DNA of 6,013 nucleotides from Candidatus Rifleibacteriota bacterium (GCA_029564115.1 JAKQQP010000151.1:1-6013); one strand, 5' to 3'; numbered from the stretch's first letter, positions 1 through 5,946 are shown. The notes: a model not told the origin generated them from the letters alone. Numbers and translations: made by a program.

Positions 1-1
1 C

Positions 2-1468
2 AGCTTCAATATCCCGTTCCGCGAAAATCTCGGCCTGCCGGCTCCGAAGAAAATCAAAGCCCATAACCGCAGCGGCGAATGGGCCAGCTATATTCACTTT
101 CTTCCCAATAAACTTGGTTTTAAGGGCCGCGCGCCCGCCTCGGTTCAGGATTCAAACCTGTTTATGACCGCTTTTATCGCTTACCCGCTGTTTCTCTTCG
201 ACGAATCGGCGCTGCCTGAGCCTAAACGCCATATAAACAGCATTCTCCACCTGGCCATGAAAAATATTCAGAGCTTCAAAAGGGAAGACGCCTACAATTT
301 CTGGGCGGTTCTGCCGGGTTTTCGCAGTGATGCGCCACGTACTGGCCCGTTCAATATCGAAGTAACTCAGCTCGAAATGCTCGCCGGCGCTTACCTTAAC
401 CCGAAGTTCGAAAAGATTTTCGCGCTGCTTGCCCGTGGCCAGCAGACCCCGCCAAAATACTGGCTTGAACGCTGTCTGAATCTGAAAGAAAATAAAACCG
501 GCGCCGATGCGCTGTTCAATATTCCAAATGATGCTGACGACACCTCGACAGCGGTTTCATTTCAGCTGATGTACAATGCCAGATTCCCTGGCTCCGATGT
601 CAGGCCTGATTTTGCCGCCCTCGAAAAAATCAGCCAGTTCAGAGATGTCGACCGTGAACGCGAAGACGGCCGCGATGGCTGGAAAGGCAAGGGGAGTGGC
701 GCCTATCTGACCTGGATGAAAGACGAAAGCCAGCCGGTTTTCGACCGCCCCGAAATCGGTGTGATTCCGCTCGGAGTCAACAATGTCGATGTAGTCGTCA
801 ATTCGAATGTTCTTTTCGCGATGGCCCTGACCGGCCGCAAAGACCTGCCCGGTTATCAGGACTGCGTCAACCTGATTCTCAAAGCTGCCGAAAAACATGC
901 CTGGCCAGAAGCCGGCCTGTATTACCCTCAGAATATGATTTTCCCCTATACCGCATCACGCGCCTATCGTGACGGCAGTGCCCGCGAACCCGAAATGAAA
1001 GCCGCCATGCAGCGCATCATGCGCGATCTGATTGTTGCACAGAAAGACTGGGGCGAAAAGAATCCGACCCGTCGCGGCGCTTTTCCCGGTGGCGACGACA
1101 AGAGCGACCACCTCGCTTCGGCTCTTGCGGTTACCACTCTGATCAATATCGGCCGGCAGAATGCCGCCGAAGTCGGCCTTCTGAAAGAATACGACCACGC
1201 TGTTTTGAGCGGTGTCCAGTATCTGCTGAATCAGGCTATCTGGGACAAACCGAAAAACCCCGAAACCGTCGGCAAATTCAAAACCCCCGGTGACAAATGT
1301 GCCAACTGGCTCTCAGGCCTATTTTTTGCCGCCTCGTTCTGGGATCTCGCCCACTGGCGCTCACAGGCCTTCACCGTCGCCATGGTGCTCGAAGCGCTTA
1401 CTAAATACGCGCTTGCCTACGACTGCGACGATGTTCCCGCCTGCTACCGCAAACTGAAACTCAACTGA
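2..1468 (+). CDS. Alpha/alpha-toroid (terpenoid cyclase/prenyltransferase-like) protein, 5'-truncated
   Basis: The frame is open from base 2, so the first in-frame ATG (164) is probably internal and the true start lies left of the window. The 488 visible codons end at TGA (1466-1468). The protein is soluble-looking, with no signal peptide or obvious membrane span in the visible part. It has several aromatic-rich helices separated by Gly/Pro/Asp loops. Helix-start patterns recur: DADDTSTAV (530-556), VDVVVNSNVLFAMAL (from about 785), a GGDDKSD segment (about 1090-1110) and a Trp/Ala-rich C-terminal helix pair. These resemble the barrel of terpenoid cyclases and prenyltransferases. D-x-D-D followed by Thr is the class II cyclase acid motif, but the usual QW repeats are not evident and the first half is missing, so enzymatic activity is unproven. 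A non-catalytic toroid or a glycan-acting alpha/alpha barrel are alternatives. The coding region is confident; the fold is moderate; the function is unknown. Confidence 0.8.
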   Translation, partial: SFNIPFRENLGLPAPKKIKAHNRSGEWASYIHFLPNKLGFKGRAPASVQDSNLFMTAFIAYPLFLFDESALPEPKRHINSILHLAMKNIQSFKREDAYNFWAVLPGFRSDAPRTGPFNIEVTQLEMLAGAYLNPKFEKIFALLARGQQTPPKYWLERCLNLKENKTGADALFNIPNDADDTSTAVSFQLMYNARFPGSDVRPDFAALEKISQFRDVDREREDGRDGWKGKGSGAYLTWMKDESQPVFDRPEIGVIPLGVNNVDVVVNSNVLFAMALTGRKDLPGYQDCVNLILKAAEKHAWPEAGLYYPQNMIFPYTASRAYRDGSAREPEMKAAMQRIMRDLIVAQKDWGEKNPTRRGAFPGGDDKSDHLASALAVTTLINIGRQNAAEVGLLKEYDHAVLSGVQYLLNQAIWDKPKNPETVGKFKTPGDKCANWLSGLFFAASFWDLAHWRSQAFTVAMVLEALTKYALAYDCDDVPACYRKLKLN

Positions 1469-1476
1469 TTCAAGCT

Positions 1477-1526
1477 TTTCAGCCAGTGAACTGTGCCGCT
1501 GGCTGAAAGAACTTGTTGTCAGCCAG
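1477..1526. promoter_or_regulatory. Three-arm competing hairpin region after the toroid gene
   Basis: Arm A TTTCAGCCAG (1477-1486) pairs perfectly over 10 bp with arm B CTGGCTGAAA (1499-1508), leaving a 12-nt loop. The start of arm B, CTGGCTGA (1499-1506), also pairs over 8 bp with arm C TCAGCCAG (1519-1526). A-B and B-C cannot form together. The region begins 8 nt after the toroid stop codon, as a transcription end would. No U-tract follows on either strand, so it is not a classic intrinsic terminator. It could stabilise the mRNA 3' end or act as a Rho-related or bidirectional terminator between convergent genes. Confidence 0.5.
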
Positions 1527-1554
1527 GCAATTTCTCTCAAAAAACAATGATTTG

Positions 1555-1572
1555 CGCTATTCGCGAATAGCG
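1555..1572. repeat. 18-bp perfect palindrome overlapping a GCGAATA tandem repeat
   Basis: CGCTATTCGCGAATAGCG reads identically on both strands, with its centre at 1563/1564. Its right half overlaps two head-to-tail copies of GCGAATA (1563-1576). It lies 46 bp beyond the stop of the minus-strand AlbA_2 gene. On the minus strand a run of six T (1544-1539) follows about 10 nt later, so a weak terminator for that gene is possible, although a hairpin would have no spare loop bases. A protein-binding operator or a recombination site are alternatives. Confidence 0.5.
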
Positions 1573-1617
1573 AATATGTTCTCGGGAAGCCTGAGCAAAA
1601 GAGTATTCTGGGAACTC

Positions 1618-3093
1618 TCACCCATTATCATGTTTTAGAAAATCTTTGCCAGCCGTAGTCAAACGGTATCTTTGTGACTTGCTGGTTGGCTTTGCCGGAA
1701 TTGTAAGTTCTATCAAACCCTTATTCAGAAGATGTTTTAGTTGTTTTTTGAGTTCGCCTGAAATGCTTTTATGCCCAACTTTCTCAGCCAGTGCGGCTTT
1801 GCCAGACTCGCCGTTTCGGAGGCAGCAAAGCAGTTCTATTGCCAGTTTTGTCAGATTTAACTCAGGCCGCAACTCAGGCCGCAACTCAGGCCGCAACTCA
1901 GGCCGCAAATTTTGATAATCTGTCTTGGTTGCTGCGTTTCCAGCGAATGTTGGCCGCGGAAATTCGAGAGTGAAAAAAGAACTGAATCCAATCTTAACTT
2001 CCTGGCATTCAGCTTGCGAAAGGGCGGAACGGATACGCTCAATTCCGGAGCCCATTTTTTCTATGTAGTTGCAGCGCAACAGAAGATTTGCAATTAGCGG
2101 ATTTCGGCAAACACTTCTTTTGCCAAAGTCTTCTGGCCGCAATCCTTTTGGCAAACCGCCGGGATTGTATATTTCAACGCGATCATCGAAGATTTCGACC
2201 ATCACCTGAGCGCCTTTTTCGAGGTAATCACGGTGGCATATTGCATTAACAACCGCTTCACGCAAGGCAACCTCTGGCAGCTCAAGGTTCTCGTTGCGCT
2301 GAGCACTTTCGCTGGTAATTTCCCAGCGCAGATTCAAATGTTTCTTTAAAAACAGCAAAGCGTCTTCAATATTTTCCAGCAGATTTCCGGAAAGTTCTTT
2401 TCGGTCGAGAATATATGATTTATTGAGTCCTTTAAACAATGCGCAGACAACGCTTGTATGGAAAAGGTGATCGGTTGGGTTCTTGCCAAAGAAGAGAATG
2501 CCTGTGTGATTCAGGTAAAATTTGTCATCTTTGATTTCGCCAGCACCAAGGTTTTGCAGTAGCACCCGGGTATCTGATTTTGGAGAAATGCCTGAAAGCT
2601 CAAGGAATCTGGATAATCTTTCGTTGCTTACTGTTTCTGCCCAATCCAGATCGAGTCGCAACTGCTCGTCAAAACGTATTTTGCCTTCAGCCTGAATAAA
2701 GGCTGTTATATCGGCAGTGCTCATTTTTTGTGAATTGGCACCATTGCGCAGATAGAAGCCCTTGTTACAGCGATGTGGGCGATTTACTCCCTCCGGAACT
2801 TTTATCAGGATGATTTTTTGTGCTTTGATCTTTTCGATTTCTATCAGCACAGGCGGGTCACAGGATTCTGCAGCATCCTGAATCTGGGAAATCGTCCGGT
2901 TTGATAAATCGCCGCCGACAATCCGGCCATTATCTGACACGCCAATAAGAATGCGTCCGCCAGAGGCATTTGCAAAGGCAGTCAGCTCTTTTGCAAGATC
3001 TGAGTTAACACTTTCCTTGAACTCCAGTTGATAGCCTTCACCTTCTTCAATCAAGAGATCAAGCTCTTCTCTGGTAATTTTCGGGTATTGCAA
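1618..3093 (-). CDS. AlbA_2/Schlafen-like ATP-binding protein with winged-helix C-terminus
   Basis: This 491-residue protein has the architecture of the family often annotated as a RecG-like or 'RNA-binding domain-containing' transcriptional regulator. Residues 10-135 are an AlbA_2 domain: LEFKES (23-28) and FANASGGRILIGVSD (40-54) are its hallmarks. Residues about 275-365 are a GHKL-type ATPase domain (HATPase_c_4 type) with REAVVNAICHRDY ending at 290, NPGGLP (310-315) and a GSG loop (348-350). A linker of four LRPE repeats (396-411) leads to a winged helix (about 413-487) ending in a typical KGLIELTIP...KSQRYRLT wing. The start is TTG, chosen because GAGGAA sits 7 nt upstream and no competing ATG lies nearby. 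It is probably a nucleic-acid-binding regulator; the target and any nuclease activity are unknown. Sampled GC is lower than in the flanking genes and it stands as a single gene with its own leader, consistent with an accessory or transferred gene. Confidence 0.93.
   Translation of the reverse strand: MQYPKITREELDLLIEEGEGYQLEFKESVNSDLAKELTAFANASGGRILIGVSDNGRIVGGDLSNRTISQIQDAAESCDPPVLIEIEKIKAQKIILIKVPEGVNRPHRCNKGFYLRNGANSQKMSTADITAFIQAEGKIRFDEQLRLDLDWAETVSNERLSRFLELSGISPKSDTRVLLQNLGAGEIKDDKFYLNHTGILFFGKNPTDHLFHTSVVCALFKGLNKSYILDRKELSGNLLENIEDALLFLKKHLNLRWEITSESAQRNENLELPEVALREAVVNAICHRDYLEKGAQVMVEIFDDRVEIYNPGGLPKGLRPEDFGKRSVCRNPLIANLLLRCNYIEKMGSGIERIRSALSQAECQEVKIGFSSFFTLEFPRPTFAGNAATKTDYQNLRPELRPELRPELRPELNLTKLAIELLCCLRNGESGKAALAEKVGHKSISGELKKQLKHLLNKGLIELTIPAKPTSKSQRYRLTTAGKDFLKHDNG
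1859..1908. repeat. 12-bp in-frame tandem repeat, four copies (LRPE linker)
   Basis: The unit CTCAGGCCGCAA is repeated four times without mismatch at 1861-1908, and the period extends two bases left to 1859. On the minus strand each unit encodes Leu-Arg-Pro-Glu, giving residues 396-411 of the AlbA_2 protein. The unit length is a multiple of three, so gain or loss of copies keeps the frame and only changes linker length between the ATPase and winged-helix domains. Perfect copies suggest recent expansion by slippage or recombination. Confidence 0.95.
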
Positions 3094-3100
3094 AATTTAT

Positions 3101-3106
3101 TTCCTC
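3101..3106 (-). promoter_or_regulatory. Ribosome binding site that fixes the TTG start of the AlbA_2 gene
   Basis: On the minus strand GAGGAA is followed by 7 nt (ATAAATT) and then TTG at 3093. The spacing is ideal and there is no in-frame ATG close by, so TTG is the best start. A TTG start usually lowers translation, which fits a regulator kept at low level. Confidence 0.7.
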
Positions 3107-3237
3107 GCGCAACCTCGTTCTATCTGCTCAATTGCTTTCAGGCTATCACAGCTTAAGTGAATTTCCAATCAGACCTCTGGCCCAACAATGGTGAAGATAT
3201 TTTTCGGTTGTTTTTTTCTATTCTCCGAAATAATGGT

Positions 3238-3265
3238 GTAATATTGATTGTTTGAAATTTCACAA
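3238..3265 (-). promoter_or_regulatory. Possible sigma70-type promoter for the AlbA_2 gene
   Basis: Minus-strand TTGTGA (3265-3260) and TATTAC (3243-3238) are separated by 16 bp; each matches the consensus at four of six positions. This would give a leader of about 135-140 nt, unusually long for a simple gene. The 204-bp gap is AT-rich and holds nothing gene-like on either strand. This is a weak call made by eye. Confidence 0.25.
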
Positions 3266-3297
3266 GCAGTTGTTCGCAGTAAAATTAAAGTAAGCGT

Positions 3298-3867
3298 TTA
3301 AGTAGGTCGCCTAGGATTTTCTGGTTGCGGGGTTGAGAAGCTGTAGATACACACCGGTCGCATTTTGCCGTGCATGGTTTGTTCTTTTTCTTCTGACAGC
3401 TTGAAACCGGCTTTTTCTAAGGCGCGGCATGAGGCTGTATTAGCGGCGGCGGCGACTGCGAGAATTTCTGGCAGCCGGTAAAATGAGAGGCCCCAGTTGC
3501 TGATTGCCCTGATCGCGTCGCTGGCGTAGCCTTTTCTTTGCTGGCAGTCTTCGATGGCGTAACCGATTTCGACTTTGCCGTTCAGTGGGCTTAAACCTGC
3601 GTGTCCGATCAGCTCACTGCTTTCTTTGCAGCAGACTCCAAGAACGATCGGCGTTTCGGCCGGCCCTTTGCCTGATTCATACTGCTGCATCAGAAAATCC
3701 AGAACGCTTTCCGCTTCCTGAAGATCGGCGTAGACCTGGTCGGGTATCCACTGCCGCATGCCGTTTTCAAGGCTCATCTGAAAGACTTTCGGGGCGTCGG
3801 TGCTGACAAATTTCCGCAGAAAAACGGCATTGCCGGTGATCGAAGAAAAGTTTTCAGATAAGGTCAT
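3298..3867 (-). CDS. GNAT N-acetyltransferase, RimJ/RimL-like
   Basis: This 189-residue single-domain protein has the GNAT fold order. The N-terminal strand VFLRKFVSTDAPKVF (15-29) is typical of the Acetyltransf_3 group. Next come GHAGLSPLNGKVEIGYAI (88-105), the acetyl-CoA pyrophosphate loop QRKGYA (110-115, matching Q/R-x-x-G-x-G/A), and NTASCRALEKAGF (143-155), which ends in the usual 'EKaGF' of motif B. Such enzymes transfer acetyl from acetyl-CoA to an amine, often a protein N-terminus or a small molecule; the substrate cannot be read from sequence. ATG at 3867 has GGAGG 5 nt upstream, and length is normal for the family. It is separated from the AraC gene upstream by two hairpins and from the AlbA_2 gene downstream by 204 bp, so it is probably transcribed on its own. 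The stop is TAA, the only non-TGA stop readable in the window. Confidence 0.92.
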   Translation of the reverse strand: MTLSENFSSITGNAVFLRKFVSTDAPKVFQMSLENGMRQWIPDQVYADLQEAESVLDFLMQQYESGKGPAETPIVLGVCCKESSELIGHAGLSPLNGKVEIGYAIEDCQQRKGYASDAIRAISNWGLSFYRLPEILAVAAAANTASCRALEKAGFKLSEEKEQTMHGKMRPVCIYSFSTPQPENPRRPT

Positions 3868-3914
3868 TTCAGCCTCCAGAGCCAGAATAGAGCAGCAAAA
3901 ATCGTTGTCTTCTA

Positions 3915-3943
3915 TCTATATCAGATCCGGAATCTATCGTAAA
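3915..3943 (-). promoter_or_regulatory. Possible promoter for the RimJ/RimL-like GNAT gene
   Basis: Minus-strand TTTACG (3943-3938) and TATAGA (3920-3915) have an optimal 17-bp spacer; each hexamer matches four of six consensus bases. Transcription would begin about 40 nt before the ATG at 3867. The -35 box overlaps the base of the small hairpin at 3941-3959. Tentative. Confidence 0.3.
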
Positions 3944-3961
3944 GCCTTAACCAGGCTTTTT
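3941..3961 (+). terminator. Small intrinsic-terminator-like hairpin
   Basis: AAAGCCT (3941-3947), loop TAACC, then AGGCTTT (3953-3959) give a perfect 7-bp stem ending in five T on the plus strand. No plus-strand gene precedes it. Read on the minus strand it lies beyond the stronger AraC hairpin, with only three T after it, so it may be a backup terminator for AraC or a block against antisense transcription. Confidence 0.4.
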
Positions 3962-3988
3962 CCAGCTTATACGCTTTCATTTAAGCTT

Positions 3989-4016
3989 GTGACCGCCCTG
4001 CGGGCCGGGCGGTCAC
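3989..4016 (-). terminator. GC-rich hairpin after the AraC-family gene
   Basis: GTGACCGCCC (3989-3998) pairs perfectly with GGGCGGTCAC (4007-4016) across an 8-nt loop. The hairpin begins 11 nt beyond the AraC gene's TGA (4030-4028). The sequence following on the minus strand (AAGCTTAAAT) lacks a strong U-tract, so termination may be partial or factor-assisted. The 10-bp stem with seven G-C pairs and the position make a transcription-end role likely. Confidence 0.6.
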
Positions 4017-4027
4017 GCAGGTCAGAC

Positions 4028-4882
4028 TCAATGTTTCTTTCTTACCGGCAGCCAGATTTCGCTCTTGTAATCAGGGCTGGCGACATCGCCGGCGCTGTAA
4101 TGCTCGATGTCATAACCCGGGACGATTTCGTAACCTGAAGTCGGCAGCCACTGGCTGTAAATCTGCTTCCACAGATTCTGAATGCTGTCTGGCATCGGCC
4201 CGATACAGGGAAACACTGCCCAGGTGCCGGCAGGGATATCGAGAATCTCGAAGTCGGCCGGTATCTCAGCCGGTTTGACGCTGCTTTCATTGAGATAGTT
4301 GCCGATGCTGTATCTGAACTCTTTGCTGCCCTTTTCAGGCGGGCAGCAGATGCCGAAACGGCCGCAGGAAACCTTGTTGAAGCCCTTTCTGAAGAATTCA
4401 TCCCAGAATTTCGGAATTTCGGCTGACGAAGTTTCGGCAGAAAAAATCCGGCTGATGACAAGCACTTTAAAACCCTGTTTGTTTTCGATTCTGTAATCCA
4501 TGGTTAAACCGCCTTCAATTGTGATTTTTAACACCAGAGGACTGAAGGACTTCAGATTGGAACCCGCCATGCGCGCTGCGGCCGGAGAAATGCCATGAAA
4601 ACGGGTGAATGCTTTGCTGAAACTCTCAGGGGAGTCATAACCGTATTTCAGGGCGATATCTATCACTTTGCCATCAGAAGCCGAGATTTCCTGGCCGGCC
4701 TTTGCCAGCCGCCGCTTGCGAATGTATTCGCCAATCGTCATGCCGGTAAGCAGGCTGAAAATTCTCTGATAGTGAAATGACGACACAAAGGCCGTTTCGG
4801 CGACTTCTTCGATGCTCAGCTCATCGAGAAGATGTTTCTCGATGTGATCGATCGAATTCTGCAGGCGGGCAATCCAGTCCAT
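4028..4882 (-). CDS. AraC-family regulator with GyrI-like effector-binding domain
   Basis: This 284-residue protein has an N-terminal AraC-type DNA-binding region with two helix-turn-helix units: one at about 23-44 (LSIEEVAETAFVSSFHYQRIF) and one at about 72-93, followed by the signature GYDSPESFSKAF...GISPAAAR (81-104). Residues about 130-281 match the GyrI-like/Rob C-terminal ligand domain, including FWDEF, PAGTWAVF and the terminal strand SEIWLPV with Glu275. In related multidrug-sensing domains an acidic residue near here contacts cationic ligands; equating it with Glu275 is inference. Such proteins usually activate efflux or detoxification genes on binding a drug. ATG at 4882 is preceded by GGAAGGAA, 5 nt away. 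The gene lies 77 bp downstream of the AAC(6')-like acetyltransferase, same strand, making that gene or AraC itself plausible targets. Domain order (HTH first) is that of Rob, unlike classic AraC. Confidence 0.93.
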   Translation of the reverse strand: MDWIARLQNSIDHIEKHLLDELSIEEVAETAFVSSFHYQRIFSLLTGMTIGEYIRKRRLAKAGQEISASDGKVIDIALKYGYDSPESFSKAFTRFHGISPAAARMAGSNLKSFSPLVLKITIEGGLTMDYRIENKQGFKVLVISRIFSAETSSAEIPKFWDEFFRKGFNKVSCGRFGICCPPEKGSKEFRYSIGNYLNESSVKPAEIPADFEILDIPAGTWAVFPCIGPMPDSIQNLWKQIYSQWLPTSGYEIVPGYDIEHYSAGDVASPDYKSEIWLPVRKKH

Positions 4883-4909
4883 TGTCGTTCCTTCCGGTGT
4901 TATGAATGC

Positions 4910-4915
4910 AGTATA
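4910..4915 (-). promoter_or_regulatory. Possible -10 box for the AraC-family gene
   Basis: Minus-strand TATACT (4915-4910) matches TATAAT at five of six positions and lies 27 nt before the ATG at 4882, giving a short 5' leader. No good -35 box stands at 16-18 bp upstream, as might be expected for a regulated or activator-dependent promoter. The hairpin at 4936-4964 lies just upstream. Confidence 0.3.
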
Positions 4916-4935
4916 TTGGCAAAAAACAAACGTTT

Positions 4936-4964
4936 CCTGACAAATCCTGCTGTGATTTGTCAGG
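4936..4964 (-). terminator. Hairpin overlapping the stop codon of the AAC(6')-like gene
   Basis: CCTGACAAATC (4936-4946) pairs perfectly over 11 bp with GATTTGTCAGG (4954-4964) around a 7-nt loop. The TGA stop (4962-4960) lies inside the stem. On the minus strand it is followed by AAACG and then TTTGTTTTTT, a T-rich tail set slightly away from the stem. It is best read as an intrinsic terminator of the acetyltransferase gene. Since it sits just before the AraC promoter region it could also be an operator or an attenuator between the two genes. Confidence 0.6.
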
Positions 4965-5553
4965 TTTGCCTGATGAGCCGGCCAGAAGCTGAATCACCAT
5001 CGGAGCTGATATCTTTCCACATCCAGATGTCGGGCTTGCGCCTGCCGTTCGCATTTGGAATAATTCCGACAATGCTGTAGCCACATTTTTTATAGAACTC
5101 GAAAGGGTGCCGATTAAGGTTTCTGATGTTTGTAATTTCTCTAAAAATGTTCTCGGAGTTGATGTCGACCTGCGAAAGGCTTGTCTGTTCATGCTCGTCA
5201 TCGGTGCCAAGAGCGATTCCGATTATGCCCTGTTCTCTCGCTCTTTTTTCGAGTTCGGCGATCAACATGCTGCCAGCGCCGTTTTTCTGGCTGGCAGGGC
5301 TGACAACCATCGGGTGCAGTTCCCATGTTTTTTCGTACATCGGCCGCAGGCCGACCCAGCCCAATAGTTCACCATCGTCGCACAGTCCGATGCAGATGTT
5401 CGGCGCAGTGACACATTCTCTGACTTCCTGCAGGGCAGCTTCAAGGTCTGGCCAATGGCTGTTGCCGAGAGCCATGAAAGCATCCTTGAGAATTCCGGCA
5501 GCTTTGAGCATCATCTCTTCTGAATCGCCGATACCGCAAAAAGTATGTTTCAT
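4960..5553 (-). CDS. AAC(6')-Ii-type aminoglycoside 6'-N-acetyltransferase homologue
   Basis: This 197-residue GNAT protein follows the chromosomal AAC(6')-Ii enzyme of Enterococcus faecium almost motif for motif, recalled from memory rather than searched. Shared blocks include WELHPMVV (77-84), the acetyl-CoA loop QKNGAG (89-94), LGTDDE (115-120), TSLSQ (124-128), NLNRHPFEFYKKCGY (145-159) and PNANG..KPDIWM (166-178). In AAC(6')-Ii, Glu72, His74 and Tyr147 shape the active site; the counterparts Glu78, His80 and Tyr154 are all present. The expected reaction is transfer of acetyl from acetyl-CoA to the 6'-amino group of aminoglycosides. Many relatives are intrinsic chromosomal enzymes with a different native substrate, so a resistance role is inferred. 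ATG at 5553 has a perfect AGGAGG 5 nt upstream. The C-terminal tail (about 182-197) runs past the conserved core. It lies between a DUF3795 gene (90 bp upstream) and a drug-sensing AraC gene (77 bp downstream). Confidence 0.9.
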   Translation of the reverse strand: MKHTFCGIGDSEEMMLKAAGILKDAFMALGNSHWPDLEAALQEVRECVTAPNICIGLCDDGELLGWVGLRPMYEKTWELHPMVVSPASQKNGAGSMLIAELEKRAREQGIIGIALGTDDEHEQTSLSQVDINSENIFREITNIRNLNRHPFEFYKKCGYSIVGIIPNANGRRKPDIWMWKDISSDGDSASGRLIRQT

Positions 5554-5643
5554 TGCTTCCTCCTGACTGCCTTTACATTTTGCCTGAATTACAACAGAAG
5601 AAGAAACGATCGAAACTGCGAAAAATGCCCATCATATTTTATT

Positions 5644-5904
5644 TCAGTGTTTTGCCCAGGCGCGGCACTGCTCGATCCTTTTGCCATTGTCGCCCTGCTC
5701 TTTGTCATAGGCGAATTGGTTGAGCAGCTGGCAGGGAAAGTTGCTGCAGAGTCCGCAATTCTCTAGCTTTTTGCCTTCACAGCAGGCTTTTACCGGGCAC
5801 TGTTCGCCCCAGAAAGGTTTCGTGATCATGACGCAGCCTTTGCAGTTCATTTTTTCGCGATATTCACAGGCGCTGCACACGATTCCACATCTCGATTCGA
5901 TCAT
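5644..5904 (-). CDS. Small cysteine-rich DUF3795 protein
   Basis: This 86-residue protein contains 12 cysteines: C6, C10, C13, C21, C24, C36, C41, C42, C50, C53, C58 and C80. The opening MIESRCGIVCSACEYRE, the CKGC pair, KPFWGEQCPVK, CGLCSNFPCQLL and the ending AYDKEQGDNGKRIEQC are hallmarks of DUF3795. The family's function is unknown; the cysteine spacing suggests zinc or iron-sulphur binding in the cytoplasm. Length is complete for the family. ATG at 5904 follows AAGGAG with a 5-nt gap. The acetyltransferase gene starts 90 bp downstream on the same strand with no strong hairpin between them, so the two may be co-transcribed. Confidence 0.92.
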   Translation of the reverse strand: MIESRCGIVCSACEYREKMNCKGCVMITKPFWGEQCPVKACCEGKKLENCGLCSNFPCQLLNQFAYDKEQGDNGKRIEQCRAWAKH

Positions 5905-5946
5905 ATCGACTCCTTGATTTTACGGTTGCCCAGCTTTGTGTCATTG

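Noticed and set aside
1361..1621. Minus-strand 86-codon frame opposite the toroid gene's end and the convergent gap
   Set aside because: Nearly half lies antisense to confident coding sequence and the rest is in the hairpin region; no motif is visible.
1859..1908. Tandem repeat as a mini CRISPR array or iteron origin
   Set aside because: The units are contiguous 12-mers with no spacers and lie in frame inside a coding linker; no replication protein is nearby.
3202..3230. TTTCGG/CCGAAA inverted repeat in the AlbA_2 leader as a riboswitch
   Set aside because: A 6-bp stem with a 17-nt loop is too weak, and no known riboswitch core is recognisable.
3800..4138. Plus-strand 112-codon open frame spanning the gap between the GNAT and AraC genes
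   Set aside because: It overlaps both well-supported minus-strand genes, crosses two hairpins, has no recognisable motif and lacks a convincing ribosome binding site.
4042..4461. Minus-strand 139-codon frame within the AraC gene
   Set aside because: It is another frame of the GyrI-like domain, rich in Ser, Arg and Ala, with no family resemblance.
5126..5566. Plus-strand 146-codon open frame opposite the AAC(6')-like gene
   Set aside because: It is antisense to a gene with many conserved motifs; its composition (Ser/Pro/Arg rich) is that of a shadow frame.
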